This document shows positions 23,935 to 31,361 of a stretch of DNA of 64,000 bases, piece by piece (position 1 is the stretch's first letter; the number at the start of each line of letters is the position of its first letter). The position numbers were made by a program, and so were the translations under genes. The stretch comes from Citricoccus sp. SGAir0253 (GTDB lineage: Bacteria > Actinomycetota > Actinomycetes > Actinomycetales > Micrococcaceae): positions 1,116,001 through 1,180,000 of the forward strand of contig NZ_CP039424.1 in NCBI RefSeq assembly GCF_005877055.1, written 5' to 3'. The notes beneath the pieces were generated by a model. The model saw only the letters and a list, made by a program, of their open reading frames with translations. It had not been told where the DNA came from and did not search any database.

Positions 23935-25020
23935 CCCGCGGTCCGTCCGGCCCTCCTCGCGAGGGTCCGCCACGGGGCCGGGACCGGGCCCCGCGGCGCT
24001 GCCCGCCCCCCTCGGGGCGTCGTGGTGACCGGCCAGGGCGGCGCGGACGTCGCCCTCCTCGTGCGCACCGTCCCGCGAGGACCGCCCCAGCGGCAGGACC
24101 TTCAGCAGGGGATGCACGACCAGCATGACGACCAGGCCCCAGGCCAGGCCGAGGACGGCGGAGCAGGCGGTGTTCACGAGCCAGCCCAGGAGTCCGCCGA
24201 CGCCCGGCACGGCCGCCGCGGGCTCCTCGAGCAGGTGGACCAGGTCGTAGGGGGCGTGCCAGCCCAGGTCGTAGGCGCCCTGGAGCATGATGTGACCGCC
24301 GACCCAGAGCATGGCCACAGTGCCGATGATGGTGATGGCACCGAGCACGGCGGGCATGCCCCTGACGAGCAGGGCGCCGAGCCGCTGGCTGCGGGCGGAG
24401 TCCTTCGTGGTGAGGTGCAGGCCGATGTCGTCCATCTTGACGATGAGCCCCACCGCGCCGTAGACGAGCACCGTGATGAGCACGGCCACGACCACGAGGA
24501 TCAGGGCCCGGACCCACAGGGACTGGTCCGCCACCTCGTTCATGGAGATCACCATGATCTCGCAGGACAGGATGAAGTCGGTCGTGATGGCGCCCTTGAT
24601 GACCTTGTCCTCGGCGCCCGGGCCCCGCTCGACGGCCGGCGCCTCCTCCTCCGGCTCGTGGTGCCCGCGCACCTTGTGCCAGATCTTCTCGGCGCCCTCG
24701 TAGCAGAGGTAGGTGCCGCCGAGCATGAGGATGTACGGGATGAGCCAGGGGACGAAGGCGCTGATGAGCAGCAGGGCCGGCAGGATGACCAGCAGCTTGT
24801 TGCGCAGCGAGCCCCAGAAGATCCTCTTGATCATCGGCAGCTCGCGGGAGGGGTCCGCGTCGGAGACGTACTGGGGCGTCACGGCGGCGTCGTCGATGAC
24901 CACGCCGGCCGCCTTGGCGCCGGCCTTGGTGGCGCCGGCGGCGATGTCGTCCACCGAGGCGGCCGCGATCCGGGCCAGGGCGGCGACGTCGTCCAGCAGG
25001 GCGACCAGGCCCCCGCTCAC
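23905..25020 (-). CDS. DUF808 family inner-membrane protein (YedI-like)
   Basis: The 371-residue protein starts 'SGGLVALLDDVAALARIAAASVDDIAAGATKAGAKAAGVVIDDAAVTPQYV', the DUF808 signature. It has several membrane helices ('LLVILPALLLISAFVPWLIPYILMLGG', 'ALILVVVAVLITVLVYGAVGLIV', 'MPAVLGAITIIGTVAMLWVGGHIML', 'ACSAVLGLAWGLVVMLVVHPLLKVLPL'). The function is unknown across the family. The final ~60 residues are charged and Gly/Pro-rich, unlike the conserved core. The start is GTG. Confidence 0.88.
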   Translation of the reverse strand: MSGGLVALLDDVAALARIAAASVDDIAAGATKAGAKAAGVVIDDAAVTPQYVSDADPSRELPMIKRIFWGSLRNKLLVILPALLLISAFVPWLIPYILMLGGTYLCYEGAEKIWHKVRGHHEPEEEAPAVERGPGAEDKVIKGAITTDFILSCEIMVISMNEVADQSLWVRALILVVVAVLITVLVYGAVGLIVKMDDIGLHLTTKDSARSQRLGALLVRGMPAVLGAITIIGTVAMLWVGGHIMLQGAYDLGWHAPYDLVHLLEEPAAAVPGVGGLLGWLVNTACSAVLGLAWGLVVMLVVHPLLKVLPLGRSSRDGAHEEGDVRAALAGHHDAPRGAGSAAGPGPGPVADPREEGRTDRGPGRTGGDPA

Positions 25021-25147
25021 CGGGGGCCCCCGTCCGCCGGGACGGTGCGGGCCGGGGTCAGGGGATGGTGGTGCTCTCGCGGCGTCGGCATGGTCCGAGC
25101 ATACGACGACGCCGGCCCGGCCGCGGGGACCGGGGCGACGGCCTTGC

Positions 25148-25153
25148 TAGACT
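25148..25153 (+). promoter_or_regulatory. -10 box of the PACE exporter gene, giving a ~155-nt leader
   Basis: TAGACT has no start codon within 10 nt, unlike the leaderless genes nearby, so the PACE transcript probably begins near 25160 with a long GC-rich 5' UTR. The leader carries two copies of a CCACGGAGGACC-like element (near 25182 and 25300); the second supplies the ribosome-binding site. Confidence 0.35.
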
Positions 25154-25316
25154 GGGCCCACGGCGCCGTCGAGGCCGTCCCCACCACGGAGGACCGGGAA
25201 CCCACCCGGGGCCCCGCCGCGGATCGCAGGACGGGACCCCGGCGCCGAGCATCCGACTCCATGGACGCGAAACCGGCCGAGGACTTCCCATGGAACCGAC
25301 CACGGAGGACCCCGCC

Positions 25317-25904
25317 ATGCACCCCGACGCGCGCCCCGAGACCGGCGCCCCCACCGGCTCCGCCCTGCCCGCTGCCCCCGTGGCCCCGGGCGGCCGACCC
25401 GCCCCCGACGACGGCCCCGCCGCCGTGTCCCCGGACGTCCCGGTGGCCCCCGGCGGCCGGCCGGCGCTCGTGGGCCGGCGCGTCTTCCCCTCGCCGGTGC
25501 ACCGCCGCGTGGTCTACGCCGTCGTCTTCGAGGCCCTGGCCATCGGCTTCACGACCGTGATCCTGGCGGCCCTGGGCAACCCGGCGGGGTCCAGCGCCGT
25601 CGTCGGGGTGGTCTCCTCGGTGGTGGCCCTGCTGTGGAACATGCTGTTCAACACCCTGTTCGAGTGGTGGGAGCGCCGCTCCGGGCACACCGGACGGCCG
25701 CTGTGGATGCGGCTGCTGCACACCGTGCTGTTCGAGGCCGGCCTCGTGGTGGTCCTGGTCCCCGCGGTGGCGCTGATCCTGCAGGTCACCCTGTGGGAGG
25801 CCTTCCTGTACGAGGCCGCCCTGATCGTCTTCTTCCTGCTCTACAACGCCGTCTACGCCTGGGTCTTCGACCGCGTGTTCGGCCTGCCCGACTCCGCGCG
25901 GTAG
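25317..25904 (+). CDS. PACE family multidrug efflux transporter
   Basis: ATG 25317 is chosen because GGAGGAC lies 8 nt upstream. After a ~50-residue Pro/Ala-rich cytoplasmic tail, the protein has the PACE layout of two repeated two-helix units: 'SPVHRRVVYAVVFEALAIGFTTVILAAL' with 'LWNMLFNTLFEWWERRSG', then 'PLWMRLLHTVLFEAGLVVVLVPAVALIL' with 'AFLYEAALIVFFLLYNAVYAWVFDRVFGLP'. The Glu in the first helix and the RxxH / NxxFExW signatures are present. PACE proteins export biocides or polyamines with protons. The N-terminal extension is unusual. Confidence 0.85.
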   Translation: MHPDARPETGAPTGSALPAAPVAPGGRPAPDDGPAAVSPDVPVAPGGRPALVGRRVFPSPVHRRVVYAVVFEALAIGFTTVILAALGNPAGSSAVVGVVSSVVALLWNMLFNTLFEWWERRSGHTGRPLWMRLLHTVLFEAGLVVVLVPAVALILQVTLWEAFLYEAALIVFFLLYNAVYAWVFDRVFGLPDSAR

Positions 25905-25921
25905 CCGGCGGGTCCGGCGCC

Positions 25922-26833
25922 TCAGGGGGTGGGGCGCGGCGCGGGCACCGGCAGCCCCAGGAAGTCCCGGATGGCGGGCAGCTCGCGGCGCGCCTGGTCC
26001 AGCCCCGCCTCGTGCGCGGCCCGGAGCCGGGCCACGTTGCGCTCGCCGTTGGAGACCGGCATGCGCTCCGGGACGAACAGGTACGCCCGGCCCTGCCGCT
26101 CCAGCTCGAACAGCCGCTCGCGCGTCTCGTTGTAGCGGCGCCACCGGGTCACGAGGGCCTCGGCGATCGCCGGGTGGCGCCGGAAGTAGCGCTGGTAGAA
26201 CCCCGGGAAGCGCTGGGGTGCCTTCACGTAGCCGCGATCCCGGGTGAGCACGGCGAGGAAGCGGTCGTGGCCGGCGTCCTCGGCCACGGACAGCGGGATG
26301 CCGCCGTCCGGCCCGAGGGCCCCGTCCACGTAGGTGCGGCCGTCCAGGCGCACGGGGGGCATGAGCACCGGCATGGTGGACGAGGCGCGCACGCGCACCA
26401 TGAGGTCGTGGATCTCCGGGGTGTCCTCCTTGCCCCACCACACCGCCTCGCCCGACTCGGCGTCGAAGGCCCCGATGCGGACGGTGGCCGGGTTGGCGCG
26501 GTAGGCGTCCCAGTCGTAGGGCAGGGCCTGGTCCGGCAGTCCCGTCTCCTCGTAGATGTACCTGGCGTTGAACAGGCCGTCCCCGCGCAGGAAGGTCCGC
26601 CAGTCGCCGAACCGCGGGTCCGCGGCGAAGTCCACGAAGGAGTGCCGGGCGCGCCAGGCGTCCCGGGCCAGGTAGTTGGCCGTGTTGGAGGAGCCGGCCG
26701 AGATGCCGGCCACGAAGTCCACGTGGATCCCGGCCTCCAGGAGGGCCACGACCATCGCCGAGGTGTACGAGGCCCGCATGCCCCCGCCCTCGAAGAGCAG
26801 GGCCGTCGAGGTCACGTTGCTGCGCAGGTCCAC
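25922..26833 (-). CDS. Patatin-like phospholipase (YjjU/DUF6363-type)
   Basis: The 303-residue protein has 'ALLFEGGGMRASYTSAMVVALLEAGIHVDFVAGISAGSSNTANYLARD' with nucleophile Ser in GISAG, and the catalytic Asp in 'YVDGALGPDGGIPL'. The C-terminal part ('GFYQRYFRRHPAIAEALVTRWRRYNETRERLFELERQGRAYLFVPERMPVSNGERN') fits the YjjU group. GTG 26833 is supported by a TAGGCT -10 box 6 nt upstream. Divergent from tpx, only 59 bp away, and both promoters look leaderless. Confidence 0.88.
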   Translation of the reverse strand: MDLRSNVTSTALLFEGGGMRASYTSAMVVALLEAGIHVDFVAGISAGSSNTANYLARDAWRARHSFVDFAADPRFGDWRTFLRGDGLFNARYIYEETGLPDQALPYDWDAYRANPATVRIGAFDAESGEAVWWGKEDTPEIHDLMVRVRASSTMPVLMPPVRLDGRTYVDGALGPDGGIPLSVAEDAGHDRFLAVLTRDRGYVKAPQRFPGFYQRYFRRHPAIAEALVTRWRRYNETRERLFELERQGRAYLFVPERMPVSNGERNVARLRAAHEAGLDQARRELPAIRDFLGLPVPAPRPTP

Positions 26834-26839
26834 CCGGAC

Positions 26840-26845
26840 AGCCTA
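26840..26845 (-). promoter_or_regulatory. Leaderless -10 box of the second patatin gene
   Basis: Minus-strand TAGGCT, 6 nt before GTG 26833. Confidence 0.55.
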
Positions 26846-26879
26846 GGCCCTCGCCGCCCCGCGTGCCGGGGCGATGGGA

Positions 26880-26885
26880 TAGTTT
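26880..26885 (+). promoter_or_regulatory. Leaderless -10 box of tpx
   Basis: TAGTTT, 7 nt before ATG 26893. Confidence 0.5.
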
Positions 26886-26892
26886 GGAGCGC

Positions 26893-27393
26893 ATGGCAAC
26901 CACCGCATTCAAGTCCCATCCCGTCAGCACCGTGGGCGAGCTCCCCGCCGTCGGCTCCGCCGCCCCGGCCTTCGAGCTCACCGGCGCCGACCTGTCCCCG
27001 GTCACCCTGGACGCGCTCGCGGGCCGTACCGTGATCCTCAACGTCTTCCCCTCCCTGGACACCGGCGTCTGCGCCGCGTCCGTGCGCCGCTTCAACGAGC
27101 TGGCCGCCGGCCTGGAGGACACCACCGTGGTCGCCGTGTCCGCCGACCTGCCGTTCGCCGCCGGCCGGTTCTGCGCCGCCGAGGGGATCGACAACGTCGT
27201 CACCGGCTCCGTCTTCCGCTCGTCCTTCGGCCACGACTACGGGGTGACCCAGGCGGACGGCCCCATGGCCGGGCTGCTGGCGCGCGCCGTCGTCGTGATC
27301 GATCCCCGCGGCACCGTCGTCCACACCGAGGTGGTCCCGGAGATCACCACCGAGCCGGACTACGACGCCGCGCTCGCCGCGGCCCGCGCCTGA
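26893..27393 (+). CDS. tpx: Thiol peroxidase (atypical 2-Cys peroxiredoxin)
   Basis: The 166-residue protein is full length for Tpx. The peroxidatic Cys60 is in 'FPSLDTGVCAASVRRFN' and the resolving Cys94 in 'DLPFAAGRFCAAEGI'; both match E. coli Cys61 and Cys95. Tpx reduces alkyl hydroperoxides using thioredoxin. ATG 26893 is set by the leaderless box; the frame runs ten codons further upstream. The next gene begins 12 bp downstream and may be co-transcribed. Confidence 0.95.
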   Translation: MATTAFKSHPVSTVGELPAVGSAAPAFELTGADLSPVTLDALAGRTVILNVFPSLDTGVCAASVRRFNELAAGLEDTTVVAVSADLPFAAGRFCAAEGIDNVVTGSVFRSSFGHDYGVTQADGPMAGLLARAVVVIDPRGTVVHTEVVPEITTEPDYDAALAAARA

Positions 27394-27404
27394 CCGGCGG
27401 CACG

Positions 27405-28871
27405 GTGAACGGGTCCCGAGATCCCCGGGACCCCGGGCGCGAGGCGGCCGGGGTCCCGCCCTACCCGGTCCGGCCGCCCGCCGTCGGTCCCGACGGCGGC
27501 GCGCCCGGCCCCGGGCCGGCGGACTCCGGACCCCCCGGGGCGCCCGACCCGCACGCCCCATGGCCCCACGGCTCCCGCCCGCGGGGCCCCTGGCCCCCGG
27601 CTCCCGGTCCCCACGGTCCGGGTCCCCAGGGCCCGGGCCACCGGGGTTCCTGGCCCGCCGAGCCCTGGCCCCCCGCCCCGTGGGCGGGCGGCCCGGGCCG
27701 CATCCCGGACGGCTGGCCGCCCCGCCGGCGGCACCGTGGGGCGGTGCAGCGGATGATCGCGGTGGTGGGCGTCCTGGCCGGCGTGGTGCTCGCCACCGGC
27801 GTCGGGATGCTCACGTTCCAGGAGATCCGGGACATCGTCGCGGCCCAGGAGGAGGCGCCACCGCTGCCGTCCACGGACGGCGTCCCGCTGGACGAGTCGC
27901 TGCGGCGCGCCCACGGGGGCATCCGCGTGGACTGGGCCGCCGGGCCCGCCCCCGACGAGTCCGGCCTGGACCGCGGCCGCGAGGTGACGGACGCGCCCGG
28001 CGTGCTGATGGTCGAGACGCTGCTCATGGACGGCCGCGGCACGGGCACCGGGATCGTGCTCTCGGCGGACGGGCTGGCGATCACCAACTACCACGTGGTG
28101 GAGGACTCCTCCGAGGTCACGGTGACCATCGCGGACACGGGGGAGTCCCACACCGCCACCGTCCTCGGCCGCGACGCCCGGCACGACGTGGCCGTGCTGC
28201 GGATCGACGACGCCCGGGACCTGGAGACCGTCTCGATCGACACGTCCGTGCCCGCCCTGGGCGAGCCGTCCGCGGCGGTCGGCAACGGCCGGGGCCAGGG
28301 CTACCTCACGGCGGTGACCGGCGAGGTCACCGCCCTGGGAGAGTCCATCGTCGCCTCCTCCGGCGTCCCGGACGACTACGCGCGGCTGACCGGGCTCATC
28401 GAGACGAGCGCCGACGTGGTGCCCGGCTACTCCGGCGGCCCCCTCGTGGACGAGGACGGCCAGGTGGTGGGCATCACCACCGCGGCCTCCCAGGGCGAGG
28501 ACACCGAGTCGGTGGACGGCTACGCGATCCCGGTGGCCACCGCCCTGGACGTCGTCGCCCAGGTGCTCTCCGGGGAGGAGACGGACACCGTGAGCATCGG
28601 GGTGGACGGGGCGCTGGGGGTCGTCGTCGCCACCGAGGAGGGCGCCGCCGTCGTGAAGGAGGTGTCCCCGGACTCCTCCGCCGAGCGCCTCGGCCTGCGC
28701 GCCGGGGACACCGTGCGCGCGATCGACGGCCGGGCGGTCTCCTCGGCCGCCGAGCTCTCCGACCTCGTCAACGACCGCAACGTGGGGGACGTGGTCTCCG
28801 TGGACTGGACCACCGAGGACGGCCGGGAGCGCTCCGGCGAGGTCGCGCTCCAGGAGGCCGTGGTCAACTGA
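27405..28871 (+). CDS. HtrA/DegP-like S1C serine protease with membrane anchor and PDZ domain
   Basis: The 488-residue protein has a ~110-residue Pro/Gly-rich cytoplasmic N-terminus, one membrane helix (~118-140, 'MIAVVGVLAGVVLATGVGML'), then a trypsin-like domain. The triad is His230 ('TNYHVVED'), Asp261 ('RHDVAVLRID') and Ser343 in 'PGYSGGPLVDEDGQVVGITTAA'. Tyr replaces the usual Asn before the serine (GNSGGP in DegP). A PDZ domain follows ('AAVVKEVSPDSSAERLGLRAGDTVRAIDGRAVSSAAELSDLV'). It probably degrades or senses misfolded proteins outside the membrane. The last codons form a degenerate copy of the adjacent 16-bp repeat. Confidence 0.9.
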   Translation: MNGSRDPRDPGREAAGVPPYPVRPPAVGPDGGAPGPGPADSGPPGAPDPHAPWPHGSRPRGPWPPAPGPHGPGPQGPGHRGSWPAEPWPPAPWAGGPGRIPDGWPPRRRHRGAVQRMIAVVGVLAGVVLATGVGMLTFQEIRDIVAAQEEAPPLPSTDGVPLDESLRRAHGGIRVDWAAGPAPDESGLDRGREVTDAPGVLMVETLLMDGRGTGTGIVLSADGLAITNYHVVEDSSEVTVTIADTGESHTATVLGRDARHDVAVLRIDDARDLETVSIDTSVPALGEPSAAVGNGRGQGYLTAVTGEVTALGESIVASSGVPDDYARLTGLIETSADVVPGYSGGPLVDEDGQVVGITTAASQGEDTESVDGYAIPVATALDVVAQVLSGEETDTVSIGVDGALGVVVATEEGAAVVKEVSPDSSAERLGLRAGDTVRAIDGRAVSSAAELSDLVNDRNVGDVVSVDWTTEDGRERSGEVALQEAVVN

Positions 28872-28935
28872 GGCCGTGGTCACCTGGGGCCGTGGTCACC
28901 TGGGGCCGTGGTCACCTGGGGCCGTGGTCACCTGG
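28856..28935. repeat. 16-bp tandem repeat array spanning two convergent gene ends
   Basis: Four perfect copies of GGCCGTGGTCACCTGG (28872-28887, 28888-28903, 28904-28919, 28920-28935), preceded by a 14/16 copy that encodes the last codons and stop of the HtrA-like gene. The stop codon of the opposing MFS gene (28912-28914) is inside the third copy, so its last eight or so residues are encoded by repeats. The unit length is not a multiple of three, so copy-number change would alter the MFS C-terminus. Confidence 0.95.
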
Positions 28936-30321
28936 GGCCGGGGCGGTCGGCGCGGCCCGCCCCGGGCCTCCGGCCGAGAGCTCGTCGTCCACGACGACGC
29001 GGCCGGACACCCGCAGTCCGGCGGCGGTCATCACCACGGCCGAGCACGCCAGCAGCACGAGGACGGGCGTCCAGTCGTCCAGCGCCGCGTACAGCAGCCC
29101 GACGGCCAGCGGGCCGAGGGCGGCCAGGACGTAGCCGAACGGCTGGACGAACCCGGACAGCCGCGCCGTGACGTGCGGGTCCCGGCTGCGGGCCGGGATG
29201 AGCGAGATGGCGGTGGGGAAGGCGAAGCCGCCCACGCCGAGCAGGACCGACCACAGCCACGCCCCGCCCACGGGGGCCAGCAGCAGGCCCGTGTAGCCGG
29301 CCGCGGTGAGCACGCCGAAGGCCACCATCCAGGGCGCCAGCGTCCGCGAGCGGTCGATCACCGTGGGCATCACGAGCCCGCCGAGCACGCCCATGGCCGC
29401 GATCACCGCCGTCAGCGTGCCGGCCAGGGCGGCGTCGAGCCCGGCATCCCGGTAGACCTGGGGCATCCAGCCGAACTGCACGTAGGCGTTCATGGCCTGC
29501 ACCCCGAACAGCACCATCAGGGCCACGGCGGAGGGCGAGGACACCAGGCTGCGGTCCGGGTGCTCGCGCGCCGGCGCCGCGGGGAAGTCGTGGCCGGTGC
29601 GGGCGGCGATGACCAGCCACAGCACGAGGGGGACGACGGCCAGCACGCCCCAGGCCCCGAGGGAGTGGCGCCAGCCCTCGCCCGGCAGGCCGAGCACGTG
29701 CGCGGCCCCGGCCAGCGGAGCCGCCAGGCCGGCGCCGGCCGAGCCGCCCACGGTGAGGAACATGCCGTACAGCGTCATCAGGGCCACCGTGTGCCGGCCG
29801 CCGTGGCGCTTGACCCAGGCCGGGACCAGCACGTTGCCCACGGCCATCCCGGCCAGGGCCACCGCGGTCAGCGGCACGAACACCCAGACCGATCCGGACA
29901 CCGGGCGCAGCAGCAGTCCGGCGACCACGAGCGCGAGGCCCAGCGCGATGCTCAGCGACAGGCCGGCGAACCGGCCCACCCGGACGGCGACCAGTCCCAC
30001 GACGCCGAACAGCAGTCCCGGCAGCGCGGTGAGCACCCCGGCCGTGCCGCCGCCGATCCCGAGCGCGGCGGAGACCTCGGCCAGCACGGGCCCCAGGGAC
30101 GTCGCCCCGGGCCGCAGGTTGCCCGCGACGAACAGCACCCCGAGGACCGCCAGGGCCACGCCCACCGTGCCGGGCCGGACCCGGGGGACCCGGGCGCCGG
30201 GGGCGGTGGGGACGGGCGCCGGCGGCGCGGCGGCCTCCGGGCCGGGGGTCGACGGGACCGGGGCCTCCGCGGCCGCCGAGGGGCCCGGGGCGCGCGCGCC
30301 GTCGTCGGGATCACGGGTCAT
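28912..30321 (-). CDS. MFS transporter, CynX/NimT-like
   Basis: The 469-residue protein has ~12 membrane helices and a Pro/Ala-rich cytoplasmic N-terminus (~45 residues). Features of the cyanate/nitroimidazole MFS group are visible: 'VAGNLRPGATSLGPVLAEVSAALGI', 'GVLTALPGLLFGVVGL', 'VGNVLVPAWVKRHGG' and 'LFGVQAMNAYVQFGWMPQVYRDAGL'. The substrate is not predictable. It is convergent with the HtrA-like protease, and the stop lies inside the 16-bp repeat array. A TAGAAC box 6 nt before the ATG suggests another leaderless start. Confidence 0.88.
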   Translation of the reverse strand: MTRDPDDGARAPGPSAAAEAPVPSTPGPEAAAPPAPVPTAPGARVPRVRPGTVGVALAVLGVLFVAGNLRPGATSLGPVLAEVSAALGIGGGTAGVLTALPGLLFGVVGLVAVRVGRFAGLSLSIALGLALVVAGLLLRPVSGSVWVFVPLTAVALAGMAVGNVLVPAWVKRHGGRHTVALMTLYGMFLTVGGSAGAGLAAPLAGAAHVLGLPGEGWRHSLGAWGVLAVVPLVLWLVIAARTGHDFPAAPAREHPDRSLVSSPSAVALMVLFGVQAMNAYVQFGWMPQVYRDAGLDAALAGTLTAVIAAMGVLGGLVMPTVIDRSRTLAPWMVAFGVLTAAGYTGLLLAPVGGAWLWSVLLGVGGFAFPTAISLIPARSRDPHVTARLSGFVQPFGYVLAALGPLAVGLLYAALDDWTPVLVLLACSAVVMTAAGLRVSGRVVVDDELSAGGPGRAAPTAPAPGDHGPR

Positions 30322-30446
30322 GACCCAGTTCTACACCGTCGCGTGGACCACCCGCCCGGCCCTCACCGGCAGCCCGGCCTGCTGGCCCCGGCCCGCCGAC
30401 CCTGGCCCGCCGCCGCCGCGGAAGGGACACGGGGAGCGGGGACCGC

Positions 30447-31256
30447 TCAGGCCGAGGCGAAGAGGAGCAGGGACACGGCCATGACGGCCATGCCCGCCAC
30501 GAGGCCGTACATGGCCAGGTGGTGCCGACCGTACTCGCGGGCGGTGGGCAACAGCTCGTCGAGGGAGATGAACACCATGATCCCGGCCACGGCGGCGAAG
30601 GTGACTCCCAGCGTGAAGTCGTTCATGAACGGCATCAGCAGGGCGAAGCCGATGAGCGCCCCGGCCGGCTCCGACAGCCCCGAGACGAACGACCAGCGCA
30701 CCGCCTTGCGCCGGGAGCCGGTCGCCTCCCGGATCGGCACGGCCACCGCGACGCCCTCGGGGATGTTGTGCAGGGCGATCGCCAGCGCGACCGGAAGGGC
30801 CACCTGCAGGTCGGTGAGCCCGGCCACGAAGGTCGCGAAGCCCTCGGGGAAGTTGTGGATGCCGATGGCCAGGGCCGTCACGGTCCCGGTCTTGAGCATC
30901 TTGCGCCGACGCATCTCCATCCCGGCGTCCGGGTGCAGCACGGCGCCGGGCTCGTGGGGGTTGATGGGCTCGGGGACGAGGCGGTCGATCAGGCCGATCA
31001 CCAGAATCCCCGCGAAGAACGCCGCCCCCGCCGCCCAGGCCCCCGGGACCTCACCGGCGGCGCCCGTGAGCGCCGCGAGGGCCTTCGGCATGATCTCCAT
31101 GAAGGAGACGTAGAGCATGACGCCGGCCGAGAACCCGAGGGAGACGGAGAGGAACGGCCCGCTCGCGCGGCGCGGGACCACGGAGGCCAGCCCGCCGATC
31201 CCCGTGCACAGGCCGGCGAGCGCCGTCAGTCCCAGCGCCAGCCAGAAGTTCTCCAC
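30447..31256 (-). CDS. zupT: ZIP family metal (zinc) transporter, ZupT-like
   Basis: The 269-residue protein has eight helices and both ZIP metal motifs: 'LAIGIHNFPEGFATF' and 'LAIALHNIPEGVAVA'. It also shows 'SFMEIMPKAL' and the C-terminal 'FISLDELLPTAREYGRHHLAMYGLVAGM'. ZupT imports Zn and other divalent metals. GTG 31256 ('VENFWLALGLTALAGL') gives the family-typical length; a weak AAGGGCGG precedes it. The frame is open far upstream without coding meaning. No zinc-regulator site was recognised. Confidence 0.9.
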   Translation of the reverse strand: MENFWLALGLTALAGLCTGIGGLASVVPRRASGPFLSVSLGFSAGVMLYVSFMEIMPKALAALTGAAGEVPGAWAAGAAFFAGILVIGLIDRLVPEPINPHEPGAVLHPDAGMEMRRRKMLKTGTVTALAIGIHNFPEGFATFVAGLTDLQVALPVALAIALHNIPEGVAVAVPIREATGSRRKAVRWSFVSGLSEPAGALIGFALLMPFMNDFTLGVTFAAVAGIMVFISLDELLPTAREYGRHHLAMYGLVAGMAVMAVSLLLFASA

Positions 31257-31349
31257 GGCAGCCGCCCTTCGTGTCGTGGTCGTCGAGCCAGGTCCGGCTC
31301 CCGGAGCCGGTCGTTCCCCCGAGTGTAGGGACGCCGGGACGGGCGTCAG

Positions 31350-31355
31350 TACGCT
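31350..31355 (+). promoter_or_regulatory. Leaderless -10 box of the serine hydrolase gene
   Basis: TACGCT, 6 nt before ATG 31362. Confidence 0.5.
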
Positions 31356-31361
31356 GGTGCC

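Noticed and set aside
25154-25316. Guanidine-I (ykkC) riboswitch before the PACE gene
   Set aside because: Fragments such as CACGGAGG and ACGGGAC occur, but the conserved CUAGGGUUCCG and GGUCCGAGAG blocks are absent, so the consensus is not met.
26893-27393. Selenocysteine-containing redox protein (tpx, fdxA and the Rv2466c-type gene examined)
   Set aside because: All active positions are Cys codons, and none of these frames contains an internal TGA.
28872-28935. CRISPR-like array
   Set aside because: Copies are directly adjacent with no spacers and are only 16 bp, so it is a simple tandem repeat.
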